Assembly: GCF_900111295.1 (NCBI RefSeq)
Contig: NZ_FOGT01000024.1
Location: 1 to 54,995 of the forward strand
DNA length: 54,995 nt
Reading direction: 5' to 3'
Origin: Salipaludibacillus aurantiacus
GTDB lineage: Bacteria; Bacillota; Bacilli; Bacillales; Salisediminibacteriaceae
In this document: positions 27,409 to 34,002 of the stretch, one piece after another
How the letters are laid out: the number at the start of each line of letters is the position of its first letter
How positions within the stretch are numbered: position 1 is the stretch's first letter
Notes under the pieces: model-generated
What the model saw: the letters and a program-made list of their open reading frames with translations, nothing else
Database searches by the model: none
What the model was told of the DNA's origin: nothing
Made by a program: the position numbers and the translations under genes

Positions 27409-27452
27409 GGGCTGCCCCAAAGGTTTGACTTTGAGGGGCAGCTCTTTTTTTT
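27409..27452 (+). terminator. Terminator after mfd
   Basis: GGGCTGCCCC (27409-27418) pairs with GGGGCAGCTC (27435-27444), with an inner AAAG/CTTT extension, then eight T. Confidence 0.9.
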
Positions 27453-27561
27453 GTAAATTCATTAAATACCTTGAAAGTAATCATTTTCCCTATGCCCGCT
27501 TTTGTTTCAGCCCCTTCTGTTATATAGCTTTTTTAAACAATTTTTCCGGTCACTAAGGAAA

Positions 27562-27570
27562 TTCGACAAA
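27562..27570 (-). promoter_or_regulatory. Exact 0A-box match upstream of spoVT
   Basis: TTTGTCGAA on the minus strand, 9 of 9 to the Spo0A box, 17 bp before the spoVT -35. No second box is seen; it could be chance. Confidence 0.35.
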
Positions 27571-27586
27571 TTTATTCTTTAATTGG

Positions 27587-27616
27587 TGAATAGTTCTTTT
27601 TTTTAATCAGATAATA
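27587..27616 (+). promoter_or_regulatory. Putative sigma-G promoter of spoVT
   Basis: TGAATA (27587-27592), 17 bp, GATAATA (27610-27616), one mismatch to CATAmTA. spoVT is read by sigma G in B. subtilis. Confidence 0.6.
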
Positions 27617-27695
27617 AAGACAAGTTTTTAGGTTCATCTTAGCTAGCATAAGCACATCTTGAGAATACAACAAAGAAAGCGAGGCTGTGATCACT

Positions 27696-28235
27696 ATGAA
27701 AGCAACGGGAATTGTAAGACGTATTGATGACTTAGGCCGGGTGGTGATTCCAAAAGAAATTAGAAGAACCCTCCGTATCCGTGAAGGAGATCCATTGGAA
27801 ATCTTTGTGGACAGAGAAGGAGAAGTAATTCTTAAGAAATATTCACCAATTTCAGAACTCGGAGATTTTGCGAAAGAATATGCGGAAGCTCTTTATGACA
27901 GTTTGAATCATATAGTTCTTATAGCAGACAGGGATTCCTTCATCGCCGTTGCAGGCGGTTCCAAAAAAGAATACCATAATAAAGCTATTGGTGAACTGGT
28001 TGAGTCCACAATGGATTCACGTAAATCCAATGTCCAAAGTTCTAAAGGTGATTATGTCATTGCCGGAGAAACAAGTGAGCCTTTGGACGGCTACTGTATT
28101 TCTCCTATTATTGCCAATGGTGACCCAATCGGGGCAGTCATTTTATTAAGTAAAGGAAGCGGTACGGTAGGAGACGTGGAACAGAAACTTGCTGAGACCG
28201 CAGCAGGCTTTCTGGCACGGCAAATGGAACAGTAA
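27696..28235 (+). CDS. spoVT: Stage V sporulation regulator SpoVT
   Basis: A forespore transcription factor that tunes sigma-G genes. The N-terminal SpoVT/AbrB domain (1-53) is nearly identical to B. subtilis (MKATGIVRRIDDLGRVVIPK, RREGDPLEIFVD-type core). The C-terminal GAF-like domain (about 58-179) keeps NGDPIGAVILLSK and the final ETAAGFLARQMEQ. I use ATG 27696, with GAGG 11 nt upstream; GTG 27687 is too close to that site. A paralogue of AbrB encoded 20 kb upstream. Confidence 0.97.
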   Translation: MKATGIVRRIDDLGRVVIPKEIRRTLRIREGDPLEIFVDREGEVILKKYSPISELGDFAKEYAEALYDSLNHIVLIADRDSFIAVAGGSKKEYHNKAIGELVESTMDSRKSNVQSSKGDYVIAGETSEPLDGYCISPIIANGDPIGAVILLSKGSGTVGDVEQKLAETAAGFLARQMEQ

Positions 28236-28266
28236 AAAAGGTTCAATAAGATACGGCCCTATGTTA

Positions 28267-28308
28267 AAGAGGCAGTCCTGTGTTTTCATGCGGGTCTGCC
28301 TCTTTTTT
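28267..28308 (+). terminator. Terminator after spoVT
   Basis: AAGAGGCAG (28267-28275) pairs with CTGCCTCTT (28296-28304), then a T run; the loop contains extra pairing. Confidence 0.85.
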
Positions 28309-28384
28309 CCAGATATATGGCCGATGAGTTATCACGGCATGACCAGTTTACTCCCCAGAGCACAGGTCTTCTGCCTTGTTCGTG

Positions 28385-28393
28385 TGCTATAAT
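28385..28393 (+). promoter_or_regulatory. Extended -10 promoter before yabM
   Basis: TGCTATAAT preceded by TG (TGTGCTATAAT) is a strong extended -10; no clear -35. It lies about 40 bp before the start codon. Confidence 0.55.
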
Positions 28394-28432
28394 AGCATGG
28401 AAATTATTAATGAGAGAGGAATCAACTGGATC

Positions 28433-30067
28433 ATGGGGCAATCGGTAAGTTTTAATCAGGCATCATGGATGAAAGGGGCAGTTTACCTGTCTTTAGCTGC
28501 GCTTATTGCTAAAGGTTTAAGCGCGATGTATAAAATACCTTATCAGAATATAACCGGTGATACCGGTTTTTATGTTTACCAGCAGGTTTACCCTTTGTAT
28601 GGTGCAGCTTTTGTTTTAGGGACATACGGGTTCCCGCTTGTCATTGCAAGAATGATTGCTCAGAATACTTCTTCAGAGGTAAAAGAAGGACTCGTCCCTG
28701 TTGAGCGGTTAACCTTTATTTTTCTTTGCCTAGTCTGTTTCCATTCTTTGCTGGGCACGCTCATTATCATACTGGCAGAACCCATTGCGGCTTTAATGGG
28801 AGATCCCGGGCTTGCAGGAGCTATCGGCTGGATGGGGGCGCCTTTTTTCCTTATTCCATTTTTAGCCATGGGAAGAGGCTTGTACCAAGGAATTGGACAT
28901 ACTGCTCCTGCAGCAGTCTCCCAAGTTACAGAACAATTGGTACGGGTGATTATTATCCTCGCAGTGGCCGTCTGGGCTATGCAACAGGGAGATCCTTATT
29001 TGGCTGGCGTGTCAGCAGGAGCGGGTGCATTTATAGGCGGACTGGCTGGTATTATTATATCTGCCGTGATGGGGTGGAAATACAGGCGCATTTTCATTTA
29101 CAAAAATACCCGGTTGCAGCTTTTATCGGTCAATTGGCGAAAAGACCTCAAAGAACTTCTTGTGTCGGGTATATTTGTATCTATCAGTGCGATGGCTTTA
29201 GTTATTTTTCAACTTGCTGATGCTTTTACCGTTTTCCGCCAGCTGGAAATTGGAGGATGGAGTACTGCCGCCGCTGCTGCTGAGAAAGGAATTTATGACC
29301 GGGGGTGGCCGCTTGTTCAATTTGGGGCGGTAATAACGACCGTCTTTTCCTACGCAGCCATTCCGCTGCTGTCCCGTGCCTATGAACAAAAACAGATGGA
29401 TACAGTCAGGCAGGAAGTCGGCCGCTCGGTTAAATTATGCCTCGTATTCGGAGGGGCGGCTGCGGCAGGTATGGCAGCAATTATGCCCTCGCTCAACGAG
29501 ATGATGTTCATGAATCAAAAAGGCTCGGGCGTTCTGCAGATTTTTTCTTTTCCTGTTCTTTTTGGCTCGCTCTTTATGACAGCAGCTGCCCTTTTACATG
29601 CTGCCGGAAAATCGCGGCTGGCTGTATATATACTGATGGCAGGTTTGTCTGTCAAAACCCTTTTAAATTTATGGCTCGTACCTGTTTACGGTATTATGGG
29701 TGCAGCAGTCAGTACCACAGTATCTTTTGCAATTATTGCTCTCATGTCATTAGCCGCCCTCGTAAGACATTCCTTCTGGCTTCCGCTGCCGTTCCTTTTT
29801 TGGATGAAATGGCTGGTAAGTTTAGCAGGCATGGCAGTGGTGGTAAATGTATATTTATGGGTGTTTACCAGCTTTTCTTCAGACGGCAGGGGAGCAGAAA
29901 CCATGAAATCAGTAACTGCCTCAGCCGCAGGGGCATTTGTTTTTATATGGCTTATTTGGAAGCTTCGCCTTTTTTCAAAAGATGAATGGGAAGCCCTTCC
30001 TAAATTAGGCCGTCTCATTCCTTACAGCGGCAAATATCATTCAGAAAAGAGGAGAAGAAATTCATGA
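28433..30067 (+). CDS. yabM: Polysaccharide flippase-like membrane protein YabM (SpoVB/MurJ family)
   Basis: A MOP-superfamily membrane transporter of 544 residues with about 14 predicted transmembrane segments. Family members move lipid-linked sugars across the membrane (MurJ, SpoVB, Wzx); YabM's own substrate is unknown. Visible family segments are GxxAxYxYQQVYPLY near residue 45, AIGWMGAPFFLIP and the repeated glycine-rich helices to the C terminus. ATG 28433 follows GAGAGAGGA at rather long spacing; the in-frame ATG 28397 would lie at the predicted transcript start. Its stop overlaps yabN by 4 bp (ATGA), so the two are coupled. Confidence 0.9.
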   Translation: MGQSVSFNQASWMKGAVYLSLAALIAKGLSAMYKIPYQNITGDTGFYVYQQVYPLYGAAFVLGTYGFPLVIARMIAQNTSSEVKEGLVPVERLTFIFLCLVCFHSLLGTLIIILAEPIAALMGDPGLAGAIGWMGAPFFLIPFLAMGRGLYQGIGHTAPAAVSQVTEQLVRVIIILAVAVWAMQQGDPYLAGVSAGAGAFIGGLAGIIISAVMGWKYRRIFIYKNTRLQLLSVNWRKDLKELLVSGIFVSISAMALVIFQLADAFTVFRQLEIGGWSTAAAAAEKGIYDRGWPLVQFGAVITTVFSYAAIPLLSRAYEQKQMDTVRQEVGRSVKLCLVFGGAAAAGMAAIMPSLNEMMFMNQKGSGVLQIFSFPVLFGSLFMTAAALLHAAGKSRLAVYILMAGLSVKTLLNLWLVPVYGIMGAAVSTTVSFAIIALMSLAALVRHSFWLPLPFLFWMKWLVSLAGMAVVVNVYLWVFTSFSSDGRGAETMKSVTASAAGAFVFIWLIWKLRLFSKDEWEALPKLGRLIPYSGKYHSEKRRRNS

Positions 30068-31536
30068 CACCTGCAATACATATTATCGGCCTGGGAGCGG
30101 GAGACCTGGCTCAGCTTCCGCTAGGCATCTACCGTAAATTACAGGCCTCTGGCGAAGTGTTTGTCAGAACCGAAAAGCATCCCGTCATTCAAGAATTAAT
30201 TGAAGAAGGCATGACGTTTCAAAGCTTTGATTTTGTTTATGAGGCTCACGAACAATTTGAGGATGTCTATAGAGAGATTGTGCAAAAGCTGCTCGATGAA
30301 GTTAAGGACCGGGGAACTGTGACTTATGCCGTTCCTGGCCATCCGATGGTGGCTGAGGCCACGGTTCAGCAGCTTCTTCGTGAAAAAGGGGAAATTGAGG
30401 TGAAAGTGGAAGGCGGGCAGAGTTTCCTCGATGCTATGTTTAATGCCTTAAAAATAGATCCTGTTGAAGGGTTTCAGCTCGTGGACGGTCTGCAGATGAG
30501 ACCGGAAGATCTTGTGCTTACCCAGCATATTATAGTTGGCCAAGTGTATGATTCGATGAGTGCCTCTGCGGTTAAACTTTCCCTTATGGAACGCCTGCCT
30601 GATGACTATCCAGTTGCTGTCGTTACAGCGGCAGGGACTGCAGATGAATCTGTTGTGCACGTCCCTTTGTACGAATTGGACAGAGTGGCAGAGCTAAGTA
30701 ATTTAACAGCCGTTTATATACCGCCCGTCGAAAGCGAAACCCTGCTGTACCGGGATTTCTCTAAACTCAGATCGATTATCCGGCAGCTTAGGGGCCCTGA
30801 AGGCTGTCCGTGGGATAAGAAACAAACCCATGAATCTTTAAAACGGTATTTAATTGAAGAGGCTTATGAGCTGCTTGAAGCCATTGATGAAAAAGATGAC
30901 GACCATCTTACTGAAGAGCTGGGGGATGTTCTGCTTCAGGTTCTCCTCCATGCCCAGATAGGTGAAGATGAAGGTTTCTTTAACATGGAAGATGTGATAG
31001 AGCGTTTAAATGAAAAAATGGTCAGAAGACATCCGCATGTATTTGGCACCGTCCAGGCAGAGAATGCTGAAGAAGTGACAGCCAATTGGGAAGATATAAA
31101 AAAGCAGGAGAAAAAGGAAAATGGGCGTGCAGAAGATGAGATTACTTCTTTACTGGACGGTATCCCAGCCTCTTTCCCGAGTTTGCTGAAAGCTTATAAA
31201 CTCCAAAAGAAAGCAGCTAAAGCGGGTTTTGACTGGGGAGACGAAGCTCCTATGTGGATGAAGCTGCAGGAAGAAATCGCTGAATGGCTCCATGCTTTAA
31301 AAGAAGGAAGCTATGAATCCGCTGTGGAAGAATTAGGTGATATTCTTTTTGCATTTGTTAATCTAGCCCGTTATCACAAGATTGACCCGGAAGAGGCTTT
31401 AAGGCAGACAAATAACAAATTTGAGAGAAGGTTCCGTTATATTGAGCAGGCTCTCAATAAGCAAGGCAAAGCCCCTGAAAACCAGTCGCTTGAGGAACTA
31501 GATGCTCTGTGGGAAGAAGCGAAAGAGAAGGAATAG
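30064..31536 (+). CDS. yabN: YabN: tetrapyrrole-methylase-like plus MazG pyrophosphohydrolase fusion
   Basis: A two-part protein, 490 residues. Residues 1 to about 220 form a SAM-dependent tetrapyrrole-methylase-like domain (HIIGLGAGDLAQLPLGIYR, VPGHPMVAEAT). Residues about 240-490 are a MazG nucleoside triphosphate pyrophosphohydrolase with two repeats: GCPWDKKQTHESLKRYLIEEAYE... with EELGDVLLQV, and a second EE...ELGDILFAFVNLARY. MazG removes unusual or damaged NTPs in E. coli; the use of the N-terminal part is unknown. ATG overlaps the yabM stop. rqcP follows 15 bp later. Confidence 0.95.
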   Translation: MTPAIHIIGLGAGDLAQLPLGIYRKLQASGEVFVRTEKHPVIQELIEEGMTFQSFDFVYEAHEQFEDVYREIVQKLLDEVKDRGTVTYAVPGHPMVAEATVQQLLREKGEIEVKVEGGQSFLDAMFNALKIDPVEGFQLVDGLQMRPEDLVLTQHIIVGQVYDSMSASAVKLSLMERLPDDYPVAVVTAAGTADESVVHVPLYELDRVAELSNLTAVYIPPVESETLLYRDFSKLRSIIRQLRGPEGCPWDKKQTHESLKRYLIEEAYELLEAIDEKDDDHLTEELGDVLLQVLLHAQIGEDEGFFNMEDVIERLNEKMVRRHPHVFGTVQAENAEEVTANWEDIKKQEKKENGRAEDEITSLLDGIPASFPSLLKAYKLQKKAAKAGFDWGDEAPMWMKLQEEIAEWLHALKEGSYESAVEELGDILFAFVNLARYHKIDPEEALRQTNNKFERRFRYIEQALNKQGKAPENQSLEELDALWEEAKEKE

Positions 31537-31551
31537 AAGGAGGAAAACACG

Positions 31552-31815
31552 ATGCGTATTGATAAGTATTTAAAAGTGTCCCGTTTAATTAAACGCAGGA
31601 CGATGGCGAAAGAAGTAACAAGCCAGGGAAGAGTAAAAGTAAATGGGCAGACGGCAAAAGCCGGAACGGATGTAAAGGTGGGAGATGAACTGGAGATCCA
31701 GTTTGGCCAGAAACACCTCGTCCTTCGAATTGACCGTACTGAAGAAGCAGCGAAAAAAGAAGATGCGGCGACTTTTTATACCGTATTAAAAGAAGAGAGA
31801 GTCAATAACGAGTAG
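31552..31815 (+). CDS. rqcP: Ribosome quality-control factor RqcP (YabO, S4 domain)
   Basis: An 87-residue S4 RNA-binding protein. In B. subtilis RqcP works with RqcH on the split 50S subunit to add C-terminal alanine tails to stalled chains. MRIDKYLKVSRLIKRRTMAKE and GRVKVNGQTAKAGTDVKVGDELEI are the S4 fold, as in heat-shock protein Hsp15. The ATG follows AAGGAGG. It ends the yabM-yabN-rqcP group; a sporulation-type promoter starts just downstream. Confidence 0.95.
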   Translation: MRIDKYLKVSRLIKRRTMAKEVTSQGRVKVNGQTAKAGTDVKVGDELEIQFGQKHLVLRIDRTEEAAKKEDAATFYTVLKEERVNNE

Positions 31816-31823
31816 AGGGCTTG

Positions 31824-31852
31824 TTCTATTTCCTTCCTTGCCGTCATACATT
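31824..31852 (+). promoter_or_regulatory. Putative sigma-E promoter of yabP-yabQ
   Basis: The -10 CATACATT (31845-31852) fits the sigma-E CATAcanT exactly; TTCTATT (31824-31830) lies 14 bp upstream as -35. yabP and yabQ are sigma-E genes in B. subtilis. Confidence 0.65.
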
Positions 31853-31883
31853 AGATTTAAAGAATGTATGAAGGAGGATGGCA

Positions 31884-32192
31884 ATGGAACACTCATATAA
31901 TTATATGCAGCAAGGAGCAGGAGGTCCTGCCCGTGATCACAGGCTTATTCTGAATGCAAGAAAGACACTTGATATATCAGGGGTTAAGCAAGTTGAAAGC
32001 TTTGACAGCGAAGAGTTTCTGCTGGAAACAGATATGGGCTATTTATCCATTCGCGGACACAATCTTCAGATGAAGAACCTGGATGTTGAGGAGGGTAATG
32101 TATCAATTCAAGGAAGGATCGATGACCTCGTTTACCTTGACCAGCATCATGGCGAGAAATCAAAAGGCCTCTTTGGGAAGTTATTCAAGTGA
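31884..32192 (+). CDS. yabP: Sporulation protein YabP
   Basis: A 102-residue mother-cell sporulation protein, paralogous to YqfC. HRLILNARKTLDISGVKQVESFD and FLLETDMGYLSIRGHNL are the family core. In B. subtilis yabP mutants form spores, so its exact job is open. ATG 31884 follows AAGGAGG (31871-31877) at 6 nt; the ATG at 31878 touches the ribosome site. Its stop overlaps the GTG of yabQ. Confidence 0.94.
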   Translation: MEHSYNYMQQGAGGPARDHRLILNARKTLDISGVKQVESFDSEEFLLETDMGYLSIRGHNLQMKNLDVEEGNVSIQGRIDDLVYLDQHHGEKSKGLFGKLFK

Positions 32193-32773
32193 GTTTAGAT
32201 ATTCAAATGGCCTCCATGCTGGCAAGTGCTGTCATGGGTCTGTGGCTGGGCTCTTCTCTTGATACTTATGAGCGTGTGCTGGGAAAAAGAAAAGCATTCC
32301 GTTGGACAAGGGCGTTAAACGATTTTTTGTTCTGGGTGGCTCAGGGACTTATTTATTTTGGAGTGCTCCTTTATGTGAATAACGGGGAGGTTCGGTTTTA
32401 TCTGTTTCTGGCCGTTTTATTTGGTTATGCCGCCTACCGTGCCTTATTTGAACGGACTTACAGAAGGTTTCTGGAGACTTTGTTACGGATTATTTCAGGA
32501 ATATATCAATTTTTAGTTCGTTTTACCTATGTTGTTTTTATAAATCCAACAAAAGGTCTGTTGAAACTGGTTGTCCACTTAGGTATGATATTAGTAATTG
32601 CAATATGGGGAATATTATCCTTTTTTCTAAAATGGACCTTTTGGCCTATTTTTAAACTTATAAAATTTGCCGATGACAAAAGTGGACAACCATTTAAAAA
32701 ACAGAGATTAAAAATCGCTGCGCTAGGCAGAAGTTTAGGTCATATTTTTAACAAGTTTCGGAAAAAACCATGA
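32189..32773 (+). CDS. yabQ: Spore cortex biosynthesis protein YabQ
   Basis: An integral membrane protein (194 aa) needed for spore cortex formation in B. subtilis. About five hydrophobic stretches can be seen (near residues 7-24, 47-64, 68-82, 105-118 and 124-148), followed by a basic soluble tail. Residue pattern MASMLASAVMGLWLGSSLDTYER matches the family start. GTG 32189 overlaps the yabP stop (GTGA), so translation is coupled. divIC follows 12 bp later. Confidence 0.93.
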   Translation: MSLDIQMASMLASAVMGLWLGSSLDTYERVLGKRKAFRWTRALNDFLFWVAQGLIYFGVLLYVNNGEVRFYLFLAVLFGYAAYRALFERTYRRFLETLLRIISGIYQFLVRFTYVVFINPTKGLLKLVVHLGMILVIAIWGILSFFLKWTFWPIFKLIKFADDKSGQPFKKQRLKIAALGRSLGHIFNKFRKKP

Positions 32774-32785
32774 AGGGGTGAAAAC

Positions 32786-33169
32786 ATGCAGCAGGACAAT
32801 CGGAGGAAAGTGCGTCAGTTAAGTTCAGAGTATATGGAAAAACAAACTTTGTTAGAAGAACAAAGACTAAGACGAAAAAAAGGGCTGATCAGACGATTGT
32901 CTGTGTTTGCGATTATTTTTTCCCTTATTATGGGCGTCGCGGGTGTCACTCTTTACCAGCAGCATACATCTATTCAGGCGCAGAAAGAAGAAAACCGCCA
33001 AATGGAAGAAGAGTTACAGTTAATGGAACGGGAAGAAGAGAGCCTCAAACAGGAAATAGAGTGGCTTCATGACCCGGAATATATCGCTGAACTGGCCAGA
33101 AGGGATTTCTTTCTGACGAAAGAAGGAGAAACGCTCTTCCAGCTTCCAAGATCTTCAACGTCTGATTGA
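32786..33169 (+). CDS. divIC: Cell division protein DivIC
   Basis: A single-pass membrane protein of the divisome (127 aa) that forms a complex with FtsL and DivIB (FtsQ). A basic cytoplasmic part (1-36), one membrane segment (about 37-58), a coiled coil (about 62-95) and the DPEYIAELARRDFFLTKEGE motif of the FtsB/DivIC family follow in order. The ATG follows AAGGGGTG. The promoter of yabR overlaps its stop codon. Confidence 0.96.
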   Translation: MQQDNRRKVRQLSSEYMEKQTLLEEQRLRRKKGLIRRLSVFAIIFSLIMGVAGVTLYQQHTSIQAQKEENRQMEEELQLMEREEESLKQEIEWLHDPEYIAELARRDFFLTKEGETLFQLPRSSTSD

Positions 33170-33195
33170 CACACATCCAAGACAATCTGTATAAT
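33166..33195 (+). promoter_or_regulatory. yabR promoter
   Basis: TTGACA (33166-33171), 18 bp, TATAAT (33190-33195). Confidence 0.75.
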
Positions 33196-33245
33196 ATAAA
33201 AAAATAATATTTACTTAAGTTCCATGAAGGAGGAGCAATTTTTAC

Positions 33246-33668
33246 ATGTCCATTGAAGTAGGCAGTAAGTATCAAGGGAAAGTGACTGGTATTACTAATT
33301 TCGGTGCTTTTGTTGAATTGCCGGGTGGGTCCACAGGACTTGTCCATATCAGTGAAGTGGCGGACAGTTATGTAAAGGACATCAATGAATTTTTAACTGT
33401 CGGTGACGAAGTAACTGTGAAAGTCATGAATGTGGAAAAAGACGGGAAGATCGGTCTTTCCATTCGTAAAGCGAAGGCACAGCCGGCCAGCGCTCAAACA
33501 TCAGAGCGACGTCCTCCAAGAAAGTCTTCCAAGCCAAGCCCGCGGAAACCGGCCATGTCTTTCGAAGATAAAATGAGCCGATTTCTTAAAGACAGCGAAG
33601 AAAGACTCACCTCTTTGAAGCGTAATACGGAATCTAAGCGCGGGGGGCGAAATTCTAAACGAGGATAA
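33246..33668 (+). CDS. yabR: S1-domain RNA-binding protein YabR
   Basis: A 140-residue protein with one S1 domain at residues 1-75 (GSKYQGKVTGITNFGAFVEL, GLVHISEVADSYV, KVMNVEKDGKIGLSIRK) and a basic, Ser/Pro/Arg-rich tail that ends in RGGRNSKRG. Such S1 proteins (GSP13/YabR group) associate with ribosomes or mRNA; the function here is inferred. The ATG follows AAGGAGGAGC. It has its own promoter and a strong terminator, so it is monocistronic. Confidence 0.94.
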   Translation: MSIEVGSKYQGKVTGITNFGAFVELPGGSTGLVHISEVADSYVKDINEFLTVGDEVTVKVMNVEKDGKIGLSIRKAKAQPASAQTSERRPPRKSSKPSPRKPAMSFEDKMSRFLKDSEERLTSLKRNTESKRGGRNSKRG

Positions 33669-33705
33669 TACACCTTACTGCTGAAACTTAAATATATAAT
33701 ATATT

Positions 33706-33751
33706 AGCCGTTTTGGTTAATCGCACAAGCGATTTTCCAAAACGGCTTTTT
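33706..33751 (+). terminator. Terminator after yabR
   Basis: AGCCGTTTTGG (33706-33716) pairs with CCAAAACGGCT (33737-33747); AATCGC/GCGATT extends the stem inside. T run follows. Confidence 0.92.
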
Positions 33752-33771
33752 GTATGATTTAAATTCACAAA

Positions 33772-33797
33772 GGGGTCAGACCCCCCAGAAACTGTAA
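33772..33797. repeat. Dispersed palindromic repeat, copy C
   Basis: GGGGTCAGACCCCCC (33772-33786) followed by AGAAACTGTAAAC. The right flank resembles that of copy A at 1857 (AGAAATTGGGAAAC). Confidence 0.75.
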
Positions 33798-33833
33798 ACT
33801 TATAATATGTGTCATTATTTTCCATAGTGTGGG

Positions 33834-33897
33834 TCTATACGGAAGGGTCTGCGAATCATTGTGTACCATCTTCCGATTAGCAGACGTATGCCGTAGA
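33834..33897. other. Structured block with interleaved inverted repeats
   Basis: CGGAAG (33840-33845) pairs with CTTCCG (33870-33875), while GTCTGC (33847-33852) pairs with GCAGAC (33880-33885): an H-type pseudoknot arrangement. ATACG/CGTAT and TCTA/TAGA could close it outside. It lies between the repeat copy C and the spoIIE promoter; I see no gene in 33752-34002. Confidence 0.45.
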
Positions 33898-33933
33898 TAA
33901 TGGTCGAAGAGTTTTTGTAATTTACTCCATTGC

Positions 33934-33942
33934 TTTGACAAA
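33934..33942 (-). promoter_or_regulatory. Spo0A-box-like site over the spoIIE -35
   Basis: TTTGTCAAA on the minus strand, 8 of 9 to TTTGTCGAA, overlapping the -35. A weaker TGGTCGAA lies at 33901-33908. Confidence 0.5.
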
Positions 33943-33967
33943 GTTTGTATTTGTCCCGTGATTTAAT
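33935..33967 (+). promoter_or_regulatory. spoIIE promoter with 21-bp spacer (Spo0A-activated type)
   Basis: TTGACA (33935-33940), 21 bp, TTTAAT (33962-33967). The long spacer is typical of Spo0A-dependent sigma-A promoters spoIIE and spoIIG in B. subtilis. Confidence 0.7.
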
Positions 33968-34002
33968 AAGAGAACGAACTTTTAACAGGGGTGGTGGAGA
34001 AA

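Noticed and set aside
28726-29985. Two open frames (28726-29220 and 29437-29985) inside yabM
   Set aside because: They are shadows in another frame of an intact membrane-protein gene; their residues are rich in Cys, Arg and Tyr without domain signs.
33752-34002. tRNA genes before spoIIE, as in B. subtilis
   Set aside because: No acceptor stem, T-loop (GGTTCRA) or anticodon arm can be read; the stretch has a different structure.
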